DNA of 64,000 nt from Harmothoe impar (lineage: Eukaryota; Annelida; Polychaeta; Phyllodocida; Polynoidae). Numbering within the stretch: the first letter of the stretch is position 1; each line of letters starts with the position of its first letter. Positions 57,101 to 64,000 of this stretch are shown here, one piece after another. Where the stretch lies: the NCBI GenBank assembly GCA_947462335.1, contig OX381720.1, positions 2,921,501 through 2,985,500 on the forward strand. Direction: 5' to 3'. A program made the position numbers and the translations under genes. Below the pieces are notes generated by a model that did not search any database, had not been told where the DNA came from, and was given only the letters and a program-made list of their open reading frames with translations.

Positions 57101-57626
57101 AGCTGCCATCTTGTTTGCTGGTAAAGACTCATTTTTACAAACTGATAAAATCGTGTCCAACACCTCAGACTACACTTACCTGGTGTGTCATGTTGGCGTT
57201 ACGTTTGTAGGTCTCTGTGTCATGGATGGAGGTGGAGGCGTATGAGATAGTGGGGTCAAACAACAGTCGGGAGCAGGCGATGGGGCAGTCACAGCGCTCC
57301 ACACCTTCAGGCAGTGGACGGTAGAACTCATTAGCTGCAAGGGACAGGCAGTGAAAGATAACCTATTCTGTATTTGACATCATAAGCACCCTACCTCTAA
57401 TAACCCCCCCACCTTTTGGGCCACTTTGTTGACTAGAAGAAGGCATACATTTTCATGTTTTTGTAGGCAATTAAACAGTTAAGAACTAAAATGTCATGGA
57501 AATGATCAGGTGCCTAGGAAACGCAAGAATGTATAATGTTATATATTTAATGTATGTACTGACCTATTTGTGGCACGGTACAGTTCTGGTACTGCTGTAA
57601 GGTGCACACAGGGGGCGCCTCCTGTC
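44971..57626 (-). CDS. DEG/ENaC/ASIC-type channel, 3' part, with a large extracellular insert
   Basis: Seven exons with canonical splice sites and consistent phases (57564-57626, 57180-57334, 56700-56927, 47457-48596, 46060-46202, 45606-45697, 44971-45101). The family assignment rests on CTLQQYQNC, then ERCDCPIACSRLLF, then IFMKELSYQEIEQQVAYDL, then SDIGGSIGLFIGASLITI, the pre-TM2 and TM2 signature with the GAS selectivity motif. These are epithelial/acid-sensing cation channels. In ASICs about 20 residues separate the Cys-rich segment from the YETIEQ strand; here about 500 do, largely helical in look, with many N-glycosylation sites. TM1 and the finger domain lie beyond 64000. Two retrotransposons occupy introns. 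Confidence 0.85.
45606..45697 (-). CDS. Channel exon: strand preceding TM2
   Basis: Encodes EDNFLSVDIFMKELSYQEIE and then QQVAYDLTSLWS, matching the palm strand and linker of ASICs (ALNYETIEQKKAYE). Acceptor GTGTACAG, donor GTATGT. Confidence 0.9.
46060..46202 (-). CDS. Channel exon: end of the extra domain
   Basis: Encodes 48 residues starting LFGVWSAWVDIGGSIGE and ending NSLFFE. It contains a second DIGGSIG identical to the pre-TM2 motif two exons later. Acceptor CCCTAG, donor GTAAGT. Confidence 0.85.
46442..47206. mobile_element. MITE with GCGC-rich ends, hosting a foldback element
   Basis: Inverted ends TACTGTAAACGTAT... and ...ATACGTTTACAGTA with TTTTCGCGCAC motifs inside each end. TA at both ends may be the target duplication. 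The foldback at 46624-46949 is nested inside. It lies in a channel-gene intron. Confidence 0.85.
46624..46949. mobile_element. Foldback element, relative of 29929-30345
   Basis: Inverted arms of about 130 bp each: GGCCGTGTCTTATGAG... and ...CTCATGAGACACAGCC. Four GTCTTTGACCGG-type units lie per arm, and the arms continue inward through GTTTTAAAATGGCTGAAATG. The loop is short and AT-rich. The repeat unit GTC.TTGACCGG matches the 29929 element. Confidence 0.88.
47457..48596 (-). CDS. Channel exon: 380-residue extra extracellular domain
   Basis: Single large exon of 1140 bp in phase 0 on both sides, starting VKYIVHNDFMRGWEV and ending KMEEISQ. The acceptor ends CATAG and the donor is GTATGT. 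It is rich in Leu/Glu/Lys/Asn with helix-like spacing and sites NIT, NVS, NQT, NKT, NAT and NVT. It is cysteine-poor (two or so). I recognise no named domain. Confidence 0.85.
48943..49425 (+). repeat. 5' LTR of element A
   Basis: 483 bp, TGTAGGGGCATG to CCACCACA. A TATA-like GTTATATAAGAC is at about 49134-49145 and a polyadenylation signal AATAAA at 49345-49350. The left edge was set by analogy with TGTAG starts of the other two LTR families here. Confidence 0.75.
49427..49441 (+). promoter_or_regulatory. Primer-binding site, tRNA-His type
   Basis: TGGTGCCGTGACCAG, one base after the LTR, is complementary to the CTGGTCACGGCACCA end that I recall for invertebrate tRNA-His. The same primer class fits the TRIM at 15477-16132. 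Confidence 0.75.
49526..52062 (+). pseudogene. Gag of element A, two frameshifts
   Basis: It starts at an ATG 100 bp after the LTR (MATGGSLGG). The frame is lost near 49690 and again between about 50230 and 50318. 49722-50318 is a highly charged coiled coil (about 170 residues). The third part contains a disordered segment, a capsid-like region (about 51050-51600, with RGLRPWKEEYQ and ESLFVRFISGLSDPEH), an acidic linker, and a C-terminal zinc knuckle CYRCQVKGHFASEC (51975-52016). It ends at TAG 52060-52062, which overlaps the pol frame. Confidence 0.85.
52053..52097 (+). promoter_or_regulatory. -1 ribosomal frameshift signal between gag and pol
   Basis: Slippery heptamer G-GGA-AAT (52053-52059) directly before the gag stop codon. 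A five-base spacer follows, then a perfect 10-bp stem (52065-52074 with 52087-52096) plus a G-U pair and a 12-base loop. Slipping back one base enters the open pol frame exactly. This fits the known XXXYYYZ plus stem-loop rule. Confidence 0.85.
52063..56269 (+). pseudogene. Pol of element A: protease, RT, RNase H, integrase
   Basis: Protease with DTGASHSM (about 52473). A frameshift near 53315 precedes the RT. RT has SSPVCMVTKKDG, DYRKLN, LDLQSGYWQV, FGLCNAPATF and YLDDV (53340-53760). RNase H has LDTDASNESIG, REL and the HVNADALSR end. A TAG at 54815-54817 interrupts the linker. Integrase has HGHLTSGHFG/CPDC zinc site and the DDE triad (AIDII, HSDQGREF, VERFN), then a TGA at 55754-55756, a GPF/Y-like module (NWDGPFVV) and a very basic tail with an AT-hook core KRGRPRK near 56025. 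Enzyme order RT-RH-IN marks Ty3/Gypsy. Two stops and one frameshift make it inactive. Confidence 0.92.
56419..56511 (+). repeat. Truncated 3' LTR of element A
   Basis: Only the last 93 bp (GTTATTCTTGTGAATAAAG... to CCACCACA) remain, identical to 49333-49425. No U3 or polypurine tract can be found upstream. The terminal CA is intact. Confidence 0.9.
56700..56927 (-). CDS. Channel exon: first part of the extra domain
   Basis: 76 codons in phase 0 (LQERFLAAREVF ... FHRRWGVEK), helical in look with an NTT site. Acceptor ATATAG, donor GTAAGG. The Gypsy element lies in the intron after it. Confidence 0.85.
57180..57334 (-). CDS. Channel exon: CDCP cysteine segment
   Basis: Encodes ANEFYRPLPEGVERCDCPIA then CSRLLFDPTISYAS, matching the ASIC segment YCVCEMPCNLTRY. 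Acceptor CCTTGCAG, donor GTAAGT. Confidence 0.88.
57564..57626 (-). CDS. Channel exon: CTLQQYQNC segment
   Basis: 63 bp encoding QEAPPVCTLQQYQNCTVPQI, equivalent to ASIC CTPEQYKECADPAL. Acceptor TTACAG, donor GTCAGT. More 5' exons must lie to the right of the second retrotransposon; I found none in 57640-57989. Confidence 0.85.
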   Translation of the reverse strand, partial: DRRRPLCAPYSSTRTVPCHK

Positions 57627-57989
57627 CTGTAACACAGCAGCACAGGGACATCAGCAAGTAACAAGTTGTTGATATAACTACCAAATTCGACCTGACCAGT
57701 GCACACCCCTTAATATAGATGTGAACATTGGTCATGTATTAATTAAGGAATGTCTATTCTTTCGTCAGTTTTTCTATATTTTGTATCTTTTATTCATCCC
57801 CATCTACTGTTTATTCATCATGTACATCTATTAGTGCTCTCTATTAGAGTAGTATACAAACCAAGTAAACAAGCAAATTGAGTACCAGCCTTATTACTAC
57901 CAATATTGAAACAAATATTTTTTGTATTGTAGCTGTTGGCTATTCTAAGATAGACATCTGCTATAAAAACTCCAGATTCGAAAATAGGT

Positions 57990-58704
57990 TGTTCAGAAAT
58001 TACACTTTATTCATTCTGACATACGGCTCGTAATCATACAGACGGATAGCAATAATCAAATAGGCTTCTGAACACCAGTGGTCATATGAACATACAGGAG
58101 GTATACGCTCACGGTCTAGTACATAGTTCCCGAGTTCCAATGCTCTCTTCCATCTTGGTTAACTCCTCTTGGGCGAGACTCCCCCGTAGGGAGTTCTGTA
58201 CCCGGAGTTGTACACCAGTGCGTCTATCTCCTCTAGTTCCCCCAGAGGGTAGAACAGAGAGAGACGCAGGGTGACCAAGGTGGAAGCAGCGACAGGACTA
58301 GGCCTAAAAGGTACAACAGAGTTCGGGGAAGCTCTGTTGTGGAGCAGCCAAGCTGGCCGAAGTGCGCAGCAAGACTGGGTCCTCGATTAGCAGAACTCCA
58401 GGTCTTATGTACTGGTCGTTATGTAATTCTCTCCATTACTCGTAAACACTTGAGTTCCCGAGGAACTCCGGGTAACCACGCGCCGGTGCATCCGAGCCGA
58501 CACTGTACCCGAGATATGTCGGGTGACACGTGGCGGTCACGGCTCAATGCACATAACCAGGCCGCGCTCCACCATTCCTCAGGTGGGCTTATATAACCTT
58601 ATACTCGGCAGTAGACAGGAGTGCGGCCTGGATACACGACAACACATATACCAAATATAACTCCAACTGGTTCCCTAGAAATAGTACAGCGGCGACCCAC
58701 TACA
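57990..58704 (-). repeat. 3' LTR of element B
   Basis: 715 bp on the minus strand, TGTAGTGGGTCG to TCTGAACA. A TATA-like GGTTATATAAGCCC is at about 58587-58600, and AATAAA is close to the end (about 58008). Boundaries are set by the abutting polypurine tract and TG...CA ends. The partner LTR is outside the window. Confidence 0.8.
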
Positions 58705-58720
58705 CTACCCCCCTTCAGAC
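58705..58720 (-). promoter_or_regulatory. Polypurine tract of element B
   Basis: GTCTGAAGGGGGGTAG abuts the TG of the LTR. The TRIM has GTCTGAAGGGGAGTAA in the same place, linking the two families. Confidence 0.8.
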
Positions 58721-60207
58721 AATATCACAGCGTCTAAATAGCAGCACTAAGTGCAGTATTATTATGCTACCTTAATACAAATGACAAATTTTATCTCCAA
58801 ACAACCCAAAAAACAAATATATTGTCTCCAAACATATACATAGTGGAGGCAAGCGTAACTCTTTCTATTAGAACCACTAATATATTTCTTGGGTATCATA
58901 GATATGTATTCATCCTTTTTGATATTAACGTCAATCATATCAACCATCAGGATCCAGTTACACAATAATCGAGTATAATCCTTCAATAACAGTCATGATT
59001 TATGGGACTAAGAGGATAAACTCCACACAGCCAGTCAAGCCCTATAAAACAAACTTGACTATATATCATAAAAAAATATATAAAACCTTCAAGACACATT
59101 TATCGCATACTAACCATGTCTCATCGAAAACGATTTGTTACAACAGGTATCGTATACATACAGATCAAATATGAGCACTTCTCCTTAAAAGTTACCAAGT
59201 TTTAGTACAAGACATATTGGAAACAAAAAAAGGTGGCAAGTGTCGACTTTATAGTAAACCTTGACCCAACCCGTCTATTTGAATAGACTCACTCGCTTTA
59301 CGTGCCAGAGTAAGGTTTTGAAAGATCAATATTTTTGGAATAAATGAACATATAGCGTAGGTCCGGTAAATGCAGTTTTCAATCCAATCAAGGTCTCCAA
59401 AACCTTATGCACCATGGTCACATGGGTGTCTTCACACAATAATACAAGTGACATTCTCCATATAGGAATACCGTAAGCAATCAGATCTAGTGTTGGCGTA
59501 ACATATTTCAACGATTCAGGGAGAATTAGTCTCCACAATTAGTTCAAAGATCAAAAAAAACGCAGCAAGCTGAAAAATAGAATGACCCGGCTCCTCACTC
59601 GATACCTTCCTTCTGAAAGTAATCAACGGGAGCCTACAGATCTCCATAACAACTTACGCAATTTCCACTCTCAGTACCTGAATAAATTTTGCGTTTTTCA
59701 GGTTCATTGATATGTTATTACCACAGATCTACACATAGTACGAATGTAGTCAAGCAACCTTTCATCTCAGTAGGTATCATCAGGATCCAGTCCCTCATAT
59801 CTTTACTCATTGGACGGTTAAATCTGAGTATCACAATCGGCATACAATAATCATACCTATAGCATATGTCATCAACTCAAACAGAACCCGTTTCACAAAT
59901 ACTGTCTTATGGCAAAAAAATATAGAACACTCTTTGGTGATGGTTTTAACAGTTTCATATATAGCGATAACTGCAAACCTAGATCATATCAAAGTCTTTT
60001 CATAAATAGGTGATAATGATCCACTGTTCTTGTCATCTCAGTCTTTTATAAATATATATATATCTATCTAGTCATCCTGTGACTTATAGTCTATAGTATA
60101 AAGCATCATATGATCCGTGGTGTACTAACAACCCCACTACTGCAAAAGTTCAACCTTGATGACGACACATGGTAGAGGTTCCATATATGCTGCAACTGGG
60201 AATGTTT
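58721..60207 (-). other. AT-rich non-coding tail of element B
   Basis: About 1.5 kb between the open frame and the polypurine tract. No frame of note and no repeat family recognised. Unusually long for a Gypsy 3' UTR. Confidence 0.6.
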
Positions 60208-63200
60208 TTATGACTCGCCACTCAGCAAAAGTTCTTCGTTTCTGGACACTGGAGACATACATTCACTAGGTCGATTGTCACTCATCTCAATGGATATGTC
60301 CATCCCAAACCGTAGCTGCGAAGCGTCAGGGTCAGGACCATGCATTTGAGCACCCATAGCTATACTCGCCATGGATACAGGAATGTCCAGGGTAGATGGA
60401 CGATGGTTCCCAGACATAGAACCAGTCGTCACAGGTAGGTCCATTGGAGGATCCACCATCATGGATTGTTCGAGTTCGTTTTCAGGAGCCATAAGCGCCT
60501 CAGCATCACGGATAGACAGACGTAAGTCAGCCTCAGCAATTGCATCGTTCAGCTCCATCAGTATCTGAACCGCCTCTCTAGTCTCACTTTCCGTTATCTG
60601 GTACGGTGACTGACAAGAGGTGGTGTCGAGTATTGGTGTTGAGACAGGAGTCGAGTTATGTGACTCTGTCTGCAGTTCATTCACCACCATCCTCGCTAGA
60701 GCGGACACCCCGGCTGGAGTATCCATAGTCTCAAAGGAAGACACGGTTGTGTCCACCCCCATGGTAGTATACTGCATCGTCTTAGCATCAGACGACACAG
60801 AGGTAGACGTCACAGCAACAGGTGTCACCGAGACTGGTGACACAGGGACAGACGTCACAGCCCCAGACGTCACAGGAACGGGTGACACTGGAATAGACGC
60901 CACAGCAACGGACGTCACAGGAACAGGTGACACCGGAACAGACGTCACAGCCACGGACGTCTTAGGAACAGACGTCACAGGAACCAACTCCGATGACCCA
61001 CAGGCCATGGAGGTGGCAGCCACGTAACTGCAGTCGGCCAGGTGCGTCTCATCTTCCGTAGATGGAGGTGGAGGACTCCTAGGGGTATTACTAGCCCTGG
61101 AGTCAGCTCTCAACCTTTGTGCGTATGCATCACCGTCAAATCCTAAGGGAAGAGGGGCGGAACCCCGTTCAACCCTGTACACACTCTCGTCGTACCAACT
61201 CGACAATGGTATCTCATAGCAATCCTCAAAGAACTCAGCCAACTCTTCATAGAAGTCATCGTTCTGTTGAGCTTCCTTTTTATAGCTAGAAAATTCTTCT
61301 GTTAGACCACCAATTTCGTGTTCCAACTTCCGAATAATTTTGGTTTTTAGACTTATTTCAGTCCTGGCAGCAGTTAGCTTATGTTCAGCAGAACTGACCA
61401 TATCCTTACTGCGATCCAACTTGACTTTGAGATCATCAATTAAAAATTGACTTTCCATACGAGATTTTTCAATGTTCAATCTCAAATCATCTACTATTCT
61501 GCTAGAGGTTGCTACCATGTCATTTCGTTGTCCCAACTGTCTTTTGAGGGCTTCATTCTCCTCAGTCATTTTGGACATTTTAGATAGGAGTTCTGCTTTA
61601 GCAGTCTCCACTTTCTCTAATTCGGCCAAACGACTTTCTTTTACCAATTGCTCAGCTTGAGCCCTAGCTCCTTGCAGAGCTAGTTGACAAGCGAGATCCA
61701 GTGTGTCAAATGAACTTTTCAGTCCAGTGACATACTGTTCTTTCAGAAGATTCCTGATACTTACATTCTCAGGGTGATCAATATCACCAGTCAGCTTAGG
61801 CAGGGGGACCGACTCCAAAGAGATATCTTCCTCACCCACTCCAGGTGATGGAGAGTTTAGTGAAAGACCCCCCATACAGGTAGATGGTGATGGAACGGAG
61901 GATAGTCTGCGACCAATCTCCTGTTCCTTCCTCATCTCTGTTTTACTTGATTGAACCCTGCCTGTGGGTGGGGTGAATTTCTGGTCCACCCAATCATCTC
62001 CCTCAGACTGAAAATCAATCGTTCTGTAGATCATTTTAGATTTGGAATCCTCTTTCCCACTTACTGACTCTATCTTCCCTGTTACATACCCTTGACTATC
62101 AGTAGAAGTATTTTCTGTTTTTAATATCTTCCTTGACACTCCCGGGTTCCCTCTAGCTTCAGAGATTGTGGTAGGAGGTATTACCTCCTCTCCCACAAAT
62201 ACACAGTCATCCTCCTCCTCTACAGGAGAAGCCAACAGGTCATTTACCATTTTCTCCTCTAAGGCTAGCCTTGGGCTAACAGCAACCCTCGGTAATGTTC
62301 CGCCAGAGCCCTCCTTGTTGGATTCAGTAGTGTTCCTACTAAACCCACAGGAAGACCCCGGAGCACGTCTTTTGGTTGGGGTAGATCGGCCGTCAGGTGA
62401 TGAGTCCAACTCAGCAGAAGCTGAGGACTCCTCTGAACCTGTGGTCCGCATCTCTCCTAAGGTAACCGAGACAGGAGTGTACACTCCATGGTCCACAGTT
62501 TTACCTTCAGACAGCATTTTACCTTTAGGCGGAGTGGCCAATTCCATTTTACTACGATAATCAGAGGCTTTCTCTGGAAAGTCCTGAAGGTAGTATGGCC
62601 ACGCCTTTCGATTCAACCACAACCTTCTCGGGTTATGGTTAAACACTAAGGTGTATGCCAACCCTTGTGGTACCCTCACACACTTTTCTCTGTCCGTGAG
62701 TCCTAAGGCCTCCGGACTATTCTCGAGAATGTCTAGATTGGACATGGCAGTTTCAGCCTTCATATGGTGTACATCCACTAAATGCCTTACCATACAACCC
62801 TTTCTAGATGTGCTGAAAGGTTCACCATCTTTCATACATTTAACTGAGCGATTAGGCCTGGCCCGGCACTGCCACATCATTTTGGAGTGCGCGTGGAACT
62901 CCACTAGATGTCGTGCGAACTGGTACAGGTCCAGATACTCAGCTATTGGATTTCTATCCATACACTCATTGAATGGGCATTGCCCCGAACCTATTCTCCA
63001 ACCTCTACCAGGTTTATAAGTAGGCATACCTGGCGGGACAAATGTCATCCACGCCCATTTCAACCGGTCTCTATCTTCGTTGGAGAGGTCGGCAGCCCTG
63101 TATGTCCCCATACTTTGCTTTATAACCTCATCCCAGAACTTGTAAGCTTGATGTGCTGCTGAACTACTATATTCTAACCACCACTCCAAATCCCTTTCTG

Positions 63201-64000
63201 TATCTTCGTAGGATGGTAGCCTAGCTCGGCTCCCTATCTCCCCAGTAACCTCCCCTGTATAGGGTCTGGACTTGGAATTATCGGAAGGAGGTCTGAATAG
63301 TTTAGTACATTTCCTCTCGTTGAATTTGTCCAACTGTTGGATATATGCCCCCCTGCATATCTTACTCCCGGGAATCACTGCATCTGGCTTAAATTTCTCA
63401 AATTTTGCTGCTAGCTGCATTACTGCCATAGTTGGAATACGTTCCGGAGTTGACTGTGTAGGGGCATCCCAATCGGGTACAAAGTTACCATGCACCGGAT
63501 GTAAACCATCCGCACGGTCATACGACATAGCACCCCACGGAGCACCCACTGGCATGTCACTGACCGGGTACACCGGTATCCCGGGCATATTCGGGTCAGT
63601 CCGGGTCACTCCCGAGGTAGGTGGTGACGCAATATTCCCAACCTGGAACAAGGGAAATCCCCCGGCCTCGAGTCCTTTTAACCCCGGCCCTGACACGAAC
63701 CCCCTAGCTTGCGCCACTGATAAACCCATATCTACCAGTTTCTTAACATGTTCTCCCCGAGCTAGGAGATACTGTGTGGTTTTAACCTTTTCAGCTCTCC
63801 TTATCTCCGAGATATTACTGTGATTTCGGCGTTTCACACCCCTATTCTTCATCTTAGCTGGTGGATGATACACAAATTTAGGTAAATCTGCCTCCCGAAA
63901 TCGTTTTGGAAGATCATACTCGACCGGAGCTGTTGACTCCAGGTCCCCCAAAGCTAATAAATCTCTCTGTTCCTGCGACAGAGGGGAAACTTCCGTCGAG
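60208..64000 (-). CDS. Giant open frame in element B, finger/coiled-coil protein
   Basis: Uninterrupted for at least 1247 codons and open through the right edge, so the start is not seen. It has no signal peptide or membrane segment. Features, counting residues from position 63951: a basic region 20-70; two Cys/His clusters at about 325-395 (CPFNEC ... HLVEFHAH, then WQCRAR ... CMVRHLVDVHH), finger-like with long spacers; a Ser-rich acidic middle; a long coiled coil at about 750-895; and Ser/Thr/Val/Pro repeats (VPVSPVPVTSVAV type) at about 985-1060. It is sense-oriented and lies where env or an extra ORF would be. I do not recognise it as Gag, Pol or Env. The intact frame suggests recent activity. 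Confidence 0.75.
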   Translation of the reverse strand, partial: STEVSPLSQEQRDLLALGDLESTAPVEYDLPKRFREADLPKFVYHPPAKMKNRGVKRRNHSNISEIRRAEKVKTTQYLLARGEHVKKLVDMGLSVAQARGFVSGPGLKGLEAGGFPLFQVGNIASPPTSGVTRTDPNMPGIPVYPVSDMPVGAPWGAMSYDRADGLHPVHGNFVPDWDAPTQSTPERIPTMAVMQLAAKFEKFKPDAVIPGSKICRGAYIQQLDKFNERKCTKLFRPPSDNSKSRPYTGEVTGEIGSRARLPSYEDTERDLEWWLEYSSSAAHQAYKFWDEVIKQSMGTYRAADLSNEDRDRLKWAWMTFVPPGMPTYKPGRGWRIGSGQCPFNECMDRNPIAEYLDLYQFARHLVEFHAHSKMMWQCRARPNRSVKCMKDGEPFSTSRKGCMVRHLVDVHHMKAETAMSNLDILENSPEALGLTDREKCVRVPQGLAYTLVFNHNPRRLWLNRKAWPYYLQDFPEKASDYRSKMELATPPKGKMLSEGKTVDHGVYTPVSVTLGEMRTTGSEESSASAELDSSPDGRSTPTKRRAPGSSCGFSRNTTESNKEGSGGTLPRVAVSPRLALEEKMVNDLLASPVEEEDDCVFVGEEVIPPTTISEARGNPGVSRKILKTENTSTDSQGYVTGKIESVSGKEDSKSKMIYRTIDFQSEGDDWVDQKFTPPTGRVQSSKTEMRKEQEIGRRLSSVPSPSTCMGGLSLNSPSPGVGEEDISLESVPLPKLTGDIDHPENVSIRNLLKEQYVTGLKSSFDTLDLACQLALQGARAQAEQLVKESRLAELEKVETAKAELLSKMSKMTEENEALKRQLGQRNDMVATSSRIVDDLRLNIEKSRMESQFLIDDLKVKLDRSKDMVSSAEHKLTAARTEISLKTKIIRKLEHEIGGLTEEFSSYKKEAQQNDDFYEELAEFFEDCYEIPLSSWYDESVYRVERGSAPLPLGFDGDAYAQRLRADSRASNTPRSPPPPSTEDETHLADCSYVAATSMACGSSELVPVTSVPKTSVAVTSVPVSPVPVTSVAVASIPVSPVPVTSGAVTSVPVSPVSVTPVAVTSTSVSSDAKTMQYTTMGVDTTVSSFETMDTPAGVSALARMVVNELQTESHNSTPVSTPILDTTSCQSPYQITESETREAVQILMELNDAIAEADLRLSIRDAEALMAPENELEQSMMVDPPMDLPVTTGSMSGNHRPSTLDIPVSMASIAMGAQMHGPDPDASQLRFGMDISIEMSDNRPSECMSPVSRNEELLLSGES

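Larger units (their letters stand above)
57990..64000 (-). mobile_element. LTR retrotransposon B, 3' part
   Basis: Minus-strand element running off the right edge: LTR 57990-58704, a polypurine tract, 1.5 kb of AT-rich non-coding sequence, then a very long open frame. It lies in the upstream part of the channel gene, probably another intron. No reverse transcriptase is visible within the window; it would have to lie beyond 64000. Confidence 0.8.

Noticed and set aside
60371..61027. Plus-strand frames within 60208-64000
   Set aside because: Shadows of the long minus-strand frame; the Thr/Asp-rich one simply mirrors the minisatellite.

Overview
The window is animal nuclear DNA. It has intronless class A GPCR genes, one spliced ion-channel gene with GT-AG introns, LINEs, LTR retrotransposons, foldback and MITE-type DNA transposons, and satellite arrays. 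Nothing looks bacterial or plant. The mix suggests a marine invertebrate, perhaps a lophotrochozoan or a lancelet, but no feature fixes the phylum.

Region 1 (about 1-43300) is a rapidly evolving cluster of single-exon rhodopsin-like receptors with an ERF motif in place of DRY and an NHSxNFxLYC TM7 motif. I call the subfamilies A, B, C, D, E, F and G. Two tandem segmental units of about 11 kb (1215-12250 and 17240-28800) repeat the same order: LINE scrap, A(+), B(+), non-coding block, foldback element, C(-). Unit I has two B genes (5032-6087 and 7030-8034); the second has lost TM4. Its A gene (3125-4106) is a pseudogene. Unit II has intact A (18172-19221), B (20181-21236) and C (27732-28796). 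A third C copy begins at the left edge. D (31706-32704), E (pseudogene cut by a satellite, 38702-39246), F (39816-40856) and G (42267-43298) follow. Most intact receptors look suited to chemosensory or peptide reception at a cell membrane; A, B, F and G end in a PDZ-ligand-like ETVL or QTVL tail.

The receptor cluster is full of mobile DNA: a 656-bp TRIM-like element with a tRNA-like gene in each LTR (15477-16132), sitting in a long inverted repeat; a 2.3-kb DNA transposon packed with short repeats (21454-23761); a giant foldback element with satellite arms (24923-27318); a second foldback family (29929-30345 and 46624-46949); a LINE missing most of its endonuclease (33230-35560); a decayed Crypton-like DUF3504 recombinase (37530-37975); and a 14-bp satellite containing TTAGGG (39248-39612).

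Region 2 (44971-57626, minus strand) is the 3' part of a degenerin/ENaC/ASIC-type channel. Seven exons can be read with consistent phases. About 500 extra residues lie between the thumb-type cysteine region and the pre-TM2 segment, at a point where ASICs have only a short linker. A Ty3/Gypsy element with a probable tRNA-His primer site (48943-56511) lies in one intron. It has a textbook -1 frameshift signal at the gag/pol junction and a 3' LTR cut down to 93 bp.

Region 3 (57990-64000) is the 3' part of another minus-strand LTR element: LTR, polypurine tract, and an open frame of more than 1247 codons. That frame has paired Cys/His finger-like clusters, a coiled coil and a Ser/Thr/Val/Pro repeat, and resembles no standard Gag, Pol or Env that I recognise.
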